A DNA stretch of 64,000 bases from Sphingobium sp. SYK-6. Lineage in GTDB: Bacteria > Pseudomonadota > Alphaproteobacteria > Sphingomonadales > Sphingomonadaceae. The translations under genes were made by a program, and so were the position numbers. The notes under the pieces were generated by a model, which was not told the origin of the DNA, did not search any database, and was given only the letters and a program-made list of their open reading frames with translations. Shown piece after piece: positions 18,115 to 26,911 of this stretch (the stretch's first letter is position 1; each line of letters begins with the position of its first letter). The stretch spans positions 2,760,501 through 2,824,500 of the forward strand of contig NC_015976.1 in NCBI RefSeq assembly GCF_000283515.1. The letters are read 5' to 3'.

Positions 18115-19395
18115 ATGGGCAAACCAAAGATAGTAGTGCTGGGGGCTGGCCTCGGCGGAACAATCGCCGCTTATGAGATCAAGGCTGCAGTCCGCGACAA
18201 GGCCGATGTTCTCACCATATCCGACTCAGAAACTTACAGTTTCGTGCCGTCGAATCCCTGGGTCGCCGTGCGCTGGCGCGAGCCTGAAGCGATTCAGGTC
18301 CACTTGCCGCCTGTCTTCCACAAGAAAAAGATCGACTTTACGGCGGTCGGTGCCAAGCGGCTGGATGCCGCCGGCAAGCAGATCGAGCTCAACGACGGGA
18401 GCATAATCAATTACGATTATCTTGTAATTGCAACCGGCCCTGACCTCGCGTTCGACGAGATCGAAGGTCTGGGGCCCCATGGCGGCCACACCGTGTCCAT
18501 CTGCCAGACATCTCATGCGACGAGCGCGGCCGACGCCTTCGATCGCTTCACGCAATCGCCCGGCCCCATCGTGGTCGGCGCGGTACAGGGCGCGTCTTGC
18601 TTCGGCCCCGCCTATGAGTTCGCGCTCATCCTCGACACGGAACTGCGCCGCCGCAAGATCCGCGACAAGGTGCCCATGACCTTCGTGACGTCCGAGCCCT
18701 ATATCGGGCACCTCGGCCTTGACGGCGTTGGCGACACGAAGTCGCTGCTCGAAAGCGAAATGCGTGACCGGCATATCAAGTGGGTCACCAATGCCCGCGT
18801 CACCAAGGTGGACCCGGATGTCATGCACATTGAGGAAATCGGCGAGGACGGGGCCGTCAGGAAGACACATGATCTGCCGTTCGGCTTTTCTATGATGCTG
18901 CCCGCCTTCCGTGGCGTCCCCGCCGTGCGGGGCATCGAGGGCCTCACCAATCCACGCGGGTTCATCATCGTGGACAAGCAGCAGCGCAACCCGACATTTC
19001 CTGAAATCTTTGCGCTCGGCGTCTGCGTCGCCATTCCGCCGACCGGCCCGACGCCGGTGCCGGTGGGCGTCCCCAAGACCGGTTTCATGATCGAAAGCAT
19101 GGTGACCGCCATTGCCACCAACCTCTCCGCGATCCTGGAGGGCCGCGAGCCCACCGCCGAAGCGACATGGAACGCGGTTTGCCTCGCCGATTTCGGCGAT
19201 GGCGGCGTGGCCTTCGTCGCGCAGCCGCAGATTCCGCCCCGGAATGTCAACTGGTCGTCCAGCGGTAAATGGGTCCACCTCGCCAAGATCGGCTTCGAGA
19301 AATATTTCCTGCGCAAGGTCCGCAAGGGCGAGAGCGAGCCCTTCTACGAGAAGCTGGCGCTGCATGTGATGGGGATCCGCAAGCTGCGCCTGTGA
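18115..19395 (+). CDS. Sulfide:quinone-oxidoreductase-like FAD flavoprotein
   Basis: 426 residues. The N-terminal dinucleotide fold is KIVVLGAGLGGTIAAYEIK, the second motif is NYDYLVIATGPDLAF and the C-terminal FAD contact is EIFALGVCVAIPPTGPT. Cys130 (TVSICQTSHA), Cys162 (GASCFGPAYE), Cys304 and Cys356 are present; sulfide:quinone reductases use a disulfide-forming Cys pair plus a further Cys near the flavin, which 130/162/304 or 356 could supply. The expected reaction is oxidation of sulfide to sulfane sulfur with electrons passed to quinone at the membrane. ATG 18115 follows GGAAGGG; a TTG 24 bases upstream is less likely. It is the first gene of the operon that also carries DUF2892, TolC and AhpD-like genes. 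Confidence 0.85.
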   Translation: MGKPKIVVLGAGLGGTIAAYEIKAAVRDKADVLTISDSETYSFVPSNPWVAVRWREPEAIQVHLPPVFHKKKIDFTAVGAKRLDAAGKQIELNDGSIINYDYLVIATGPDLAFDEIEGLGPHGGHTVSICQTSHATSAADAFDRFTQSPGPIVVGAVQGASCFGPAYEFALILDTELRRRKIRDKVPMTFVTSEPYIGHLGLDGVGDTKSLLESEMRDRHIKWVTNARVTKVDPDVMHIEEIGEDGAVRKTHDLPFGFSMMLPAFRGVPAVRGIEGLTNPRGFIIVDKQQRNPTFPEIFALGVCVAIPPTGPTPVPVGVPKTGFMIESMVTAIATNLSAILEGREPTAEATWNAVCLADFGDGGVAFVAQPQIPPRNVNWSSSGKWVHLAKIGFEKYFLRKVRKGESEPFYEKLALHVMGIRKLRL

Positions 19396-19435
19396 TGCCC
19401 GGTCTGTTTTCCCAGTCTTTCAAGGAGATCATGTC

Positions 19436-19639
19436 ATGACTCTCGATCGTGCCGTTATGTGCTTTGCCGGCTTCGTCGTGTTGCTCGGCGTCATCCTGTC
19501 GCTCACCGTCCATCCCTGGTGGCTGGCGCTGACGGCGTTTGCCGGCTTCAACATGATTCAGGCGAGCTTCACGGGCTTCTGCCCCGCCGCGATGATCTTC
19601 AAGGCGATGGGCGTTCGTCCGGGGACTGCCTTCAGATGA
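19436..19639 (+). CDS. DUF2892 (YgaP-type) membrane protein
   Basis: 67 residues with two hydrophobic helices (about 7-25 and 27-45) and the ending FTGFCPAAMIFKAMGVRPG, which is the DUF2892/YgaP transmembrane domain. In YgaP this domain is fused to a rhodanese domain and is linked to thiocyanate or sulfur compound export; here the rhodanese is encoded separately in the divergent operon. AAGGAGA precedes the start. Its stop overlaps the next start (ATGA). Confidence 0.85.
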   Translation: MTLDRAVMCFAGFVVLLGVILSLTVHPWWLALTAFAGFNMIQASFTGFCPAAMIFKAMGVRPGTAFR

Positions 19640-20886
19640 ATCTTGCGCGGACCGTTCTGCTCGGCCTGCTGGCGAGCGTCGCCCTGCCCGCGCAGGCCGT
19701 GACGCTCGATCAGGCGATCGCGGCGGCCATGACCCATGCGCCCGACATTGCGGCGGCCCGGGCCGACTCCGACACGGCCGACGCACGCGTGCGCGAAGCG
19801 CGCGCCGGCGGCCTGCCGAGCGCGACGGTGACCGGGTCGATCGGCCTCGGGCGGCTCGACCCGCAGAATTTCTTCGGCCTGGGCGCTGCCGATGTGACAC
19901 CCCGGGTCGCGCAAGTGACTGTCGAGCAACCGCTCTTCGCGGGCGGGCGGGTTCACAATGGCATCGCCCGTGCGAAGGCCGGCAGCGACGCCGCGCAGGC
20001 AGGAGAAAGCGCCACGCGCAGCCAGGTCGTTGCGGCGGTTGCACAGGCCTATGGGGAAGTGCTGACCAGCCGGCGACTGGTGGACCTGCATGAAGAGCTG
20101 CTCACGCAGATGCAGGAAATCCAGCGGCAGGCGCAATTGCGCTACCGGGCCGGCGAAAGCCCGAGCACCGACATCGCGCAGGCGGCCGCCCGCCTTGCCG
20201 AGGCACAGGCCGGGCTGGCGCGCGCGCAGGGCATGGCTGTCTCCGCGCAAGCGCGCTTCACCAGCCTGACTGGCCTGATGCCGGATTCGCTCGAGCCCCT
20301 GCCCGCCAGTCCGGACCTGCCCGGCGCGCTCGATGAAGCCATCGACCTTGCCATGCAGCATAATCCCTGGCTGATGCAGGCCGAAGCCGGCCTGCGCGCT
20401 GCGCGCGCGGAGGCGAAAGGCGCGCGCTCGGAATTGCTGCCTACAGTGGGCGCCTTCGCGGAAGGCGCGGTGGTGCGTGACCAGTTCTTCCCCGATTACC
20501 GCGCAGACAGCGCCACGGTGGGCATCCGCGCCCGCTGGCAAATTTTCAGTCCCGGGACCTATGCGAAGATTTCGGGCAGCGACAGCGCCGAGCGCGCGGC
20601 GCAAGCGCGGGCCGAAGCGGTGCGCTCGCAGGTCCGCGAGCAGGTGATTGCCGGGTTCCAGGCCGTGCAGACCGCCGCTCTGGTCGAGGATGCATCCCGG
20701 AAACAGGCTGAGGCCGCCGCGCAGGCCCGGGACAGCGTCCGCCATGAAGTACGCGTGGGCATGAAGCCGCAGCTCGATCTGCTGGACGCGGAGCGCGAAG
20801 CCACGGCGGCCGCGGCTGCCCAGGCCCGTGCATCCACCGATCGGATCGTCGCTGCCTACCGGCTGCTCAGCATGATCGGCCGATAG
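19636..20886 (+). CDS. TolC-family outer-membrane efflux channel
   Basis: 416 residues from ATG 19636, which overlaps the DUF2892 stop as ATGA; the frame is open further upstream inside that gene. A signal peptide (MNLARTVLLGLLASVALPAQA) precedes two repeats of the outer-membrane efflux protein domain, each a long Ala/Gln/Glu-rich helical hairpin, for example DIAQAAARLAEAQAGLARAQ and VGMKPQLDLLDAEREATAAA. As a trimer it would form the outer-membrane exit duct. No other channel gene is near, so it is the likely partner of the adaptor and RND pump encoded on the opposite strand. Confidence 0.9.
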   Translation: MNLARTVLLGLLASVALPAQAVTLDQAIAAAMTHAPDIAAARADSDTADARVREARAGGLPSATVTGSIGLGRLDPQNFFGLGAADVTPRVAQVTVEQPLFAGGRVHNGIARAKAGSDAAQAGESATRSQVVAAVAQAYGEVLTSRRLVDLHEELLTQMQEIQRQAQLRYRAGESPSTDIAQAAARLAEAQAGLARAQGMAVSAQARFTSLTGLMPDSLEPLPASPDLPGALDEAIDLAMQHNPWLMQAEAGLRAARAEAKGARSELLPTVGAFAEGAVVRDQFFPDYRADSATVGIRARWQIFSPGTYAKISGSDSAERAAQARAEAVRSQVREQVIAGFQAVQTAALVEDASRKQAEAAAQARDSVRHEVRVGMKPQLDLLDAEREATAAAAAQARASTDRIVAAYRLLSMIGR

Positions 20887-20909
20887 GCCAGAGGACAAGG
20901 AGCAACATA

Positions 20910-21260
20910 ATGCACAAGGACTGGCCAGAAATGGCCCGGGAACTCAGCCACGCCATCAAGGACGTGCGCCTCGGCACGCCCGAGGTCATGAAATCCTTTT
21001 CGGCCATGGCCAAGGCAGCGACCGAGGCGGGGGCCCTGGATGTCAAGACCAAGGAGCTGATCGCACTCGCCATCGCGGTGGCGATCCGCTGCGACGGCTG
21101 CGTTGCCTTTCATGCGCAGGCCGCGGTGAAACAGGGTGCCACGCGCGACGAGATCATGGAGACGATGGGCATGGCACTCTACATGGGCGCTGGCCCCAGC
21201 CTCATGTATGCCGCGCAGGCCGTGGAGGCTTACGACCAGTTTGCTGCTGAAGCCGGCTGA
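20910..21260 (+). CDS. AhpD-like/carboxymuconolactone decarboxylase family protein
   Basis: 116 residues with the AhpD-type redox site: Lys-rich VKTKELIALAIAVAIR followed by Cys61-x-x-Cys64-x-x-x-His68 (CDGCVAFH). Proteins of this small family are thiol peroxidases or electron donors to peroxiredoxins, not true decarboxylases. AAGGAGCAAC precedes the ATG at 20910 by about 8 bases. It follows the TolC gene by 23 bases and probably adds thiol or peroxide defence to the sulfide cluster. Confidence 0.88.
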   Translation: MHKDWPEMARELSHAIKDVRLGTPEVMKSFSAMAKAATEAGALDVKTKELIALAIAVAIRCDGCVAFHAQAAVKQGATRDEIMETMGMALYMGAGPSLMYAAQAVEAYDQFAAEAG

Positions 21261-21279
21261 CCCACGCCCGAAGGCTGTA

Positions 21280-22506
21280 TCAGCGAGCGGGAAGAAAGGG
21301 TGCCAACTGTTCGACGAAGCGATCGACGCTGTCCGTTCGTAGACCGGCAATGTTGATGCGCCCGCTGTCGGCCATGTAAATCCCATGGTCCGCACGCAGG
21401 ACAGCCACATCGGCCGGGGTTACCGGCAGCAGCGCGAACATGCCGCGCTGCCGGCCGATCGGTGCCAGCGCGGGGTGCAGGGCAGCGAGCGCAGCGCGCA
21501 ATCCATTGATCCGCCCGCGCATGGTCTCCAGCTCGGCCTTCCAGTCCTCCTTCAGGACCGAGTCCGTCAGGATTTCCCGGACGATGGCGGCGCCATGATC
21601 CGGCGGCATCGACCACATGCTGCGCGCGAGAGCCTGCAGATGGCCGCGCACCAGCGTCGCCGAGCCTGACGTCGCCGTCTGCACCCAGAGCGCCCCGACC
21701 CTGTCGCGGTAGAGCCCGAAATTCTTGTCGCAGCTATAGGCCAGCAGGGCCTCAGGCATCGCCTCCAGCAGTGCCAGCGTGGGCGCGACGTCCGCTTCCG
21801 GCCCGTCGCCGAGACCATGATAAGCGAGATCCACGAAGGGCACGAGACCGCGTGTCGAACAGAACCGGACAACCAAAGCCCATTGCGCCGCGGTGAGCGT
21901 CACGCCCGTGGGATTGTGGCAGCAGCCATGCAGCACCACGACGTCCCCCGGGCGGGCATTCGCCAGATCGGCCAGCATGGCATCGAGATCGACGTCGGAC
22001 CGGGACGGATCGAAGAAGCGATGCATGCGCACCGACAGGCCCGCCTGCCGGAAGATCGGCGCGTGATTGGGCCATGTCGGCGTGCCGATCCAGACCGTGG
22101 CGTCCGGCCGCGCGCCTGCAAGCAACTCCGCGCCAAGGCGCAGGGCGCCGGTTCCGCCGGGTGTCTGGATGCCGGCAAGACGCGCATCGTCCGCACGCGC
22201 GGAGCCGAGGACGAGATCGGCAAGGCGGCGGACGAACAGCGGATCACCTTCGGTCCCCAGATAGCTCTTGGTATCCTGCCGCTCCAGAAGGCGTCGCTCG
22301 GCCGCTTTCACTGCCCGCATGATCGGGGTGTCGCCCTGCTCGTCCCGAAACACGCCCACGCCCAGATCGAGCCGGTCGGGTCGGCGGTCCGCCTCGAACA
22401 GGGCCGTCAGACCCAACAGCGGATCGGCGGGCTGACGCGTGAGCCCATCGAACAGCGCTCCCTGGTCAGCGGGAGCGGGTTTGCGCGGCATGAGAAGAAT
22501 GGTCAT
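21280..22506 (-). CDS. Aromatic amino acid aminotransferase (class I PLP enzyme)
   Basis: 408 residues of the aspartate/tyrosine aminotransferase type. The PLP-binding Lys261 is in AYSCDKNFGLYRDRVGAL; other landmarks are KSYLGTEGDPLF, HGCCHNPTGV and FVDLAYHGLGDG. It transfers the amino group between aromatic amino acids or aspartate and 2-oxoglutarate. ATG at 22506 or in-frame ATG at 22491 are both possible. A divergent Lrp/AsnC regulator gene starts 94 bases away, suggesting it is under that regulator. Confidence 0.9.
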   Translation of the reverse strand: MTILLMPRKPAPADQGALFDGLTRQPADPLLGLTALFEADRRPDRLDLGVGVFRDEQGDTPIMRAVKAAERRLLERQDTKSYLGTEGDPLFVRRLADLVLGSARADDARLAGIQTPGGTGALRLGAELLAGARPDATVWIGTPTWPNHAPIFRQAGLSVRMHRFFDPSRSDVDLDAMLADLANARPGDVVVLHGCCHNPTGVTLTAAQWALVVRFCSTRGLVPFVDLAYHGLGDGPEADVAPTLALLEAMPEALLAYSCDKNFGLYRDRVGALWVQTATSGSATLVRGHLQALARSMWSMPPDHGAAIVREILTDSVLKEDWKAELETMRGRINGLRAALAALHPALAPIGRQRGMFALLPVTPADVAVLRADHGIYMADSGRINIAGLRTDSVDRFVEQLAPFLPAR

Positions 22507-22569
22507 GCGGCCAGTTTTCCAGAAAAGCCGCGTGATTGCTTTTCAAAACACACGCGCCAGAGCTATAAA

Positions 22570-22589
22570 CTGAAATAAATATTATTCAG
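22570..22589. promoter_or_regulatory. AT-rich imperfect inverted repeat, candidate Lrp/AsnC operator
   Basis: CTGAA at 22570-22574 and TTCAG at 22585-22589 flank an all-A/T core. Length and symmetry resemble the sites bound by Lrp/AsnC proteins. It lies 11 bases before the regulator's own start and within the intergenic space shared with the aminotransferase gene. Confidence 0.4.
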
Positions 22590-22600
22590 AGAGCCTATCT

Positions 22601-23083
22601 ATGAAAAAAATCGTCAAACTCGATGAGCTGGACCGCCGCATTGTCTCGGAACTTCAACAGGATGGCGGCCTCAGTAATGCTGAGCTGGCCGAACGCGTGG
22701 GCAGCACAGGTCCCTCATGCTGGCGCAGGGTGCGGCAACTGGAAGAGACCGGCGTGCTGCGCGCGACCGTGCGCCTCGCCGATCCCCGCTTGCTCGGGCA
22801 TGGCGTGAATGTCCTGTGCAATGTGCGACTACGCAATCATGACCCAGAAACATCGCGCCGGTTCATCGACTTCATTGACAGCGAAGCCCGGATCATGGAG
22901 TGCTATTCGATGTCCGGAGAATGGGATTATCTGATGCGCGTCGTCGCCAGCGACGTGGCCGATTACGAGGATTTCCTGCTGCACCGGCTCCTCACGCATC
23001 CGGTTGTCGCCAATGCCGCCTCGCACTTCGCGCTCTCCATCGCCAAGTACAAGACAGCCCTCCCCATCTTCACGGAGCACTGA
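22601..23083 (+). CDS. Lrp/AsnC-family transcriptional regulator
   Basis: 160 residues: an N-terminal helix-turn-helix (LDELDRRIVSELQQDGGLSN, then AELAERVGSTGPSCWRRVRQ) followed by the RAM ligand-binding domain (VLCNVRLRNHDPET, IMECYSMSGEWDYLMRVVAS). These proteins bind an amino acid and form octamers that wrap DNA. Divergent orientation next to an aromatic aminotransferase suggests it senses an aromatic amino acid and controls that gene and itself. Confidence 0.92.
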   Translation: MKKIVKLDELDRRIVSELQQDGGLSNAELAERVGSTGPSCWRRVRQLEETGVLRATVRLADPRLLGHGVNVLCNVRLRNHDPETSRRFIDFIDSEARIMECYSMSGEWDYLMRVVASDVADYEDFLLHRLLTHPVVANAASHFALSIAKYKTALPIFTEH

Positions 23084-23215
23084 ACGCCACTCGGTTGAGC
23101 GCCCGTCGCCAATCCGGCGAAGTTGAGCCGGGGGGTCTTCGTGCGAATGCAGAACAGCTGCAGGCCCGCCACGTACCAGAGGAGGCGGTCATCGTTCAGC
23201 CCACCAGAGTGAGCC

Positions 23216-25912
23216 TCATTCTGCGAGCTCCTCGAACCAGCCGAGGCGCCGCATCAGCCGCTTTTCCATTTCCAGCACGAGAAGCAACGCCACGCCGATG
23301 CCGATGATCAATGCCCCGTCCACAAATGCCAGAGGCCGGCTGCCGAAGATCTCGTTCATCACCGGCAGATAAGTGAAGGCGAGCTGACCAGCGACGACGG
23401 CAGCGATCGCGGCCAACACAACCGGGGTGCCCAGCATGCCCCGCCAGGTGATCGAGCCGACATGCAGGTAGCGGACATTGAACAGGTAGAAGATCTCTCC
23501 GACGATTACCATGTTGACGACCATCGTGCGGGCAACCTCGATCTCGCGGCCCTGGCCCAGCGTCAGGAAGAAGACGCCGAGCGCCATCCCGGCAAACAGC
23601 AGCGATACCAGAACGACGCGCCACAGCAGGAAAGGCGACAGCAGCGGGGCATTCGATTTCCGCGGCGGGCGCCGCATGACGCCCGGCTCGGACGGTTCGA
23701 ACGCCAGCGCGAGGCCAAGCGTCGCACCCAGGATGAGATTGACCCACAGGATCTGCGTGGCCGTCATCGGCAGCGCGAAGCCGACGAAGATTGCCAGAAT
23801 GACGATCAGCGCCTCGCCGCCATTGGTGGGGATCGTCCAGGCCGTGACCTTGCGGATATTGTCGTAGACCGTGCGCCCTTCATGCACGGCGTTGACGATC
23901 GAGGCGAAATTGTCGTCCAGCAGCACCATCTGCGCGGCTTCCTTGGCTGCCTCGGTGCCCTTTCGGCCCATGGCAGTGCCGACATCGGCCTGCTTGAGCG
24001 ACGGCGCATCGTTCACGCCATCGCCCGTCATGGCGACGATCGCCCCGTCCGCCTGCAAGGCCCGTACGATCCGCAGCTTGTGCTCCGGGCTGGTGCGAGC
24101 GAACACTGAGACATGCCGGACAAGATCGGCAAGCTCGCCATCGGACAAATCCTCGATCTGCGCCCCGGTAACGGCGCGCGGATCGTCGGCAATGCCGAGC
24201 TGTCGACCGATAGCCAGCGCGGTCGCCGCATGATCGCCCGTAATCATCTTCACGTCGATTCCCGCCGAGCGGCACTGCGCGATGGCATCCACCGCTTCCG
24301 GCCGGGGGGGATCGATGAAGCCGATCAGACCGAGCAGCTCGATTTCCGCGACATCCTCGAACGAGAGGCGCTGAAGCCCGGCGGGCTTGCGCAGGGCACC
24401 GAAAGCGAGGAGGCGCTCCCCCTCGCCCGCTGCCTCGTCGATCCGTGCGTTCCAGTATTCGAGATCGAGGGGTGCCTTCGCCATGGCAAACAGCGCCTCG
24501 GGCGCACCCTTGACGAAAATGACCATCTCCCCCGTGGGCGAGCGGTGCAGCGACGCCATGAAGCGGTGCGCGGCATCGAAAGGAATCTCGTCGATCCGCG
24601 GCCACTCGGCCCGCACTTCCGTCGGCTCCAGCCCCGCCTTCATGGCGAGCGCGACGAGCGCGCCTTCCATGGGATCGCCATCGACCATCCAGTGCCCGGC
24701 GGATTCGCGCAGATGCGCATCGTTGCACAGCAATCCGCAGCGCAGCATCGGCATGGCAGCATCCAGCGCCGCGGCGTCGTCATCGGTCCCCTGCGCGATG
24801 ATCTCGCCCTCCGGCGCATAGCCGGCCCCTCCCACGAGCAGCCTGTGCGCGGGCAGGATGAGCTGCCGCGCGGTCATCTCGTTGCGGGTCAACGTGCCGG
24901 TCTTGTCAGAGCAGATCACCGAAGTGGCGCCGAGCGTCTCTACCGCGGGAAGCTTGCGGATAACGGCATTGCGCGCAGCCATGCGGCGAACGCCGATCGC
25001 CAGCGTGATCGTGATGACCGCCGGCAGGCCCTCCGGGATCACCCCCACGGCAAGCGCGACGATGAAGATGAGCGCTTCATCCCAGGCAAAGCCGCGGACC
25101 AGCACCGCGAAGGCGAACAGCAGCACCGCCGCCACCAGCACGACCGCAGTGAAGTGCCGGGCGAAATGCTCAATCTGCCGTAGCAGGGGCGTGGTCAGTT
25201 CCTCGACCGACTGAAGCAGCTTGCTGATCCGGCCGATTTCGGTCCCGATGCCGGTCTCGACGACGACGCCCGTGCCTTGCCCGGCCGCGACCAGCGTGCC
25301 GGAGAATGTCATGTTCGAGCGGTCGCCAAGCGGCGCGTCCGCTTCCACGGTGCCTTCATGCTTCTCCGCCGCGACGGATTCGCCGGTCAGCGCGGCCTCG
25401 TCGACCAACAAACCACGTGCGCGGAGCAACCTCATGTCGGCGGGCACGCGGTCGCCCGCCTCCAGCAGCACGATGTCGCCGGGCACCAGATCACGCACGC
25501 CCACCTGGGTGCGCACACCGTCACGCAGCGTGAGTGCATGCGGCGCGATCAGGTCCCGGATGGAATCGAGCGCCTGCTCGGCCTTGCCTTCCTGAATGAA
25601 GCCGACCGTCGCATTGACCAGCACGACGGCAAGAATGACCGCGGCATCAACCAGATGCCCGAGCAGCGTCGCGGCAACACCGCCCGCGAGCAGGAAATAG
25701 ATGAGAGCGCTATGGAACTGCCGCAGAAAGCGGATGATCGGGCTTTGGGGCCGGGCGGCAGGCAGCACATTGGGACCATGAATAGCAAGGCGCCGCTGCG
25801 CATCCTCGGACGAAAGGCCCGTGGGCGTCGTGCCAAGCGCCGAAAACAGGTCTGCTGCCGGCATGCTGTGCCAGGCCTCGTTTCGCCGATCCTGCTTTGC
25901 AATCCGGGAAAT
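23216..25912 (-). CDS. P-type ATPase, cation transporting (P2-like), probable ATT start
   Basis: About 900 residues. From the first ATG at 25864: actuator motif ALTGES (158-163), TM4 VIPEGLP (275-281), phosphorylated Asp320 in CSDKTGTLT, hinge MTGDGVNDAPSLK. All catalytic parts are intact. The ATG lacks a ribosome site, and the family N-terminal (RNEAWHSMPAADLFSALGT, as in the cation-ATPase N domain) is encoded upstream of it. A perfect AAAAGGAGG (25918-25926) sits five bases before an in-frame ATT at 25912, taken here as start. In TM6 the usual Asn-Leu-x-x-Asp of Ca2+ pumps reads NLILGATL, so the acidic ion ligand is absent and the ion is uncertain. It converges with the Lrp gene. Confidence 0.85.
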   Translation of the reverse strand: MSRIAKQDRRNEAWHSMPAADLFSALGTTPTGLSSEDAQRRLAIHGPNVLPAARPQSPIIRFLRQFHSALIYFLLAGGVAATLLGHLVDAAVILAVVLVNATVGFIQEGKAEQALDSIRDLIAPHALTLRDGVRTQVGVRDLVPGDIVLLEAGDRVPADMRLLRARGLLVDEAALTGESVAAEKHEGTVEADAPLGDRSNMTFSGTLVAAGQGTGVVVETGIGTEIGRISKLLQSVEELTTPLLRQIEHFARHFTAVVLVAAVLLFAFAVLVRGFAWDEALIFIVALAVGVIPEGLPAVITITLAIGVRRMAARNAVIRKLPAVETLGATSVICSDKTGTLTRNEMTARQLILPAHRLLVGGAGYAPEGEIIAQGTDDDAAALDAAMPMLRCGLLCNDAHLRESAGHWMVDGDPMEGALVALAMKAGLEPTEVRAEWPRIDEIPFDAAHRFMASLHRSPTGEMVIFVKGAPEALFAMAKAPLDLEYWNARIDEAAGEGERLLAFGALRKPAGLQRLSFEDVAEIELLGLIGFIDPPRPEAVDAIAQCRSAGIDVKMITGDHAATALAIGRQLGIADDPRAVTGAQIEDLSDGELADLVRHVSVFARTSPEHKLRIVRALQADGAIVAMTGDGVNDAPSLKQADVGTAMGRKGTEAAKEAAQMVLLDDNFASIVNAVHEGRTVYDNIRKVTAWTIPTNGGEALIVILAIFVGFALPMTATQILWVNLILGATLGLALAFEPSEPGVMRRPPRKSNAPLLSPFLLWRVVLVSLLFAGMALGVFFLTLGQGREIEVARTMVVNMVIVGEIFYLFNVRYLHVGSITWRGMLGTPVVLAAIAAVVAGQLAFTYLPVMNEIFGSRPLAFVDGALIIGIGVALLLVLEMEKRLMRRLGWFEELAE

Positions 25913-26116
25913 GACCGCCTCCTTTTGCCGACACTGTTCCTGCAGATGCCGGGAGAAAAGCGGCCGACCCGCCCGTTTCGTCCGGTGGCATCATCATGAC
26001 CCCACCGATAGGGCGGATGCAAGTGCTGGCAGAATAAGGATATTCCCGTAGAACCAGCAGGCGCGACGGTTCGGAAGTTCACAAGGATGGCGGCCGGGAG
26101 CCTCGATAAGGACAGC

Positions 26117-26911
26117 TCAGTCGCCTGTCAGCGCTGCGACCAGGGCGCGGACTTTCTTCTGTCGCCACTGCGGCAGGGGCGCGATGAGCCAGTAGCCGGG
26201 ACCGGGCTGCGACTCGCCAATGATCTCCACGCGACCTGCAGCGACATCCGCCCCGGCCAGCAGCGCGGGCACGCAGGCCCGGCCGAAGCCGCTGGCGGCA
26301 GCATCGATGGCAAGGCCCGCATCGCCGACGCGCATGACTGCCTGACCATCCGCGACCGGACAGCCGGGCCAGGCGATCTGCGCATCGAGGCCGCGGCCAC
26401 CGGGTGCCTGCACAGTCACGAACCGCCCCTCGCCAAGCGCGATGCCTTCATGCTGACCCGGACCATCGGCGAGGCAGATGGCCAGATCCAGATTGGCCTC
26501 GGTAAAGTCGAGCGCGTCGTCGGCAGCGACCAGCAGGAAATGAAGCCCCGGCTCGGCATCGGCATGGACAGCGAGACGCTCGCTCAGCCATTTGGCGGTG
26601 AGATCGCGCGGGGCGGCAATGGCGAGGTGCTGGGAACTCTGCCCGGCCTGCATCGCCCGGACCGATTCCTCCAGCTCCAGAAAGCCACCCCGCAGAGCCG
26701 GCAGCCCCGCCTCCGCCTCCGGCGTCAGCTCCAGCCCGCGCGGCGTGCGGCGGAACAGGACGACGCCCAGCAGGTCCTCAAGCGCGCGGATCTGCTGGCC
26801 GACCGCCGCCGGCGTGACCGCAAGCTCGTCCGCCGCGCGCGTGAAGGAAAGATGGCGCGCCGCCGCGTCGAACACGCGCAGGCCGTTCAAGGGCAGATGC
26901 GTTCGCTTCAA
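26117..26911 (-). CDS. LysR-family regulator, GcvA-like
   Basis: 264 residues, slightly short for the family. The N-terminal helix-turn-helix is PLNGLRVFDAAARHLSFTRA, then ADELAVTPAAVGQQIRALED; the P.LN.LR.F..AARH.SF..AA pattern is that of GcvA/AmpR-like members. The C-terminal substrate-binding domain is reduced. The gene overlaps apaG by four bases (ATGA) and the two read together. The target genes are not evident. Confidence 0.88.
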   Translation of the reverse strand: MKRTHLPLNGLRVFDAAARHLSFTRAADELAVTPAAVGQQIRALEDLLGVVLFRRTPRGLELTPEAEAGLPALRGGFLELEESVRAMQAGQSSQHLAIAAPRDLTAKWLSERLAVHADAEPGLHFLLVAADDALDFTEANLDLAICLADGPGQHEGIALGEGRFVTVQAPGGRGLDAQIAWPGCPVADGQAVMRVGDAGLAIDAAASGFGRACVPALLAGADVAAGRVEIIGESQPGPGYWLIAPLPQWRQKKVRALVAALTGD

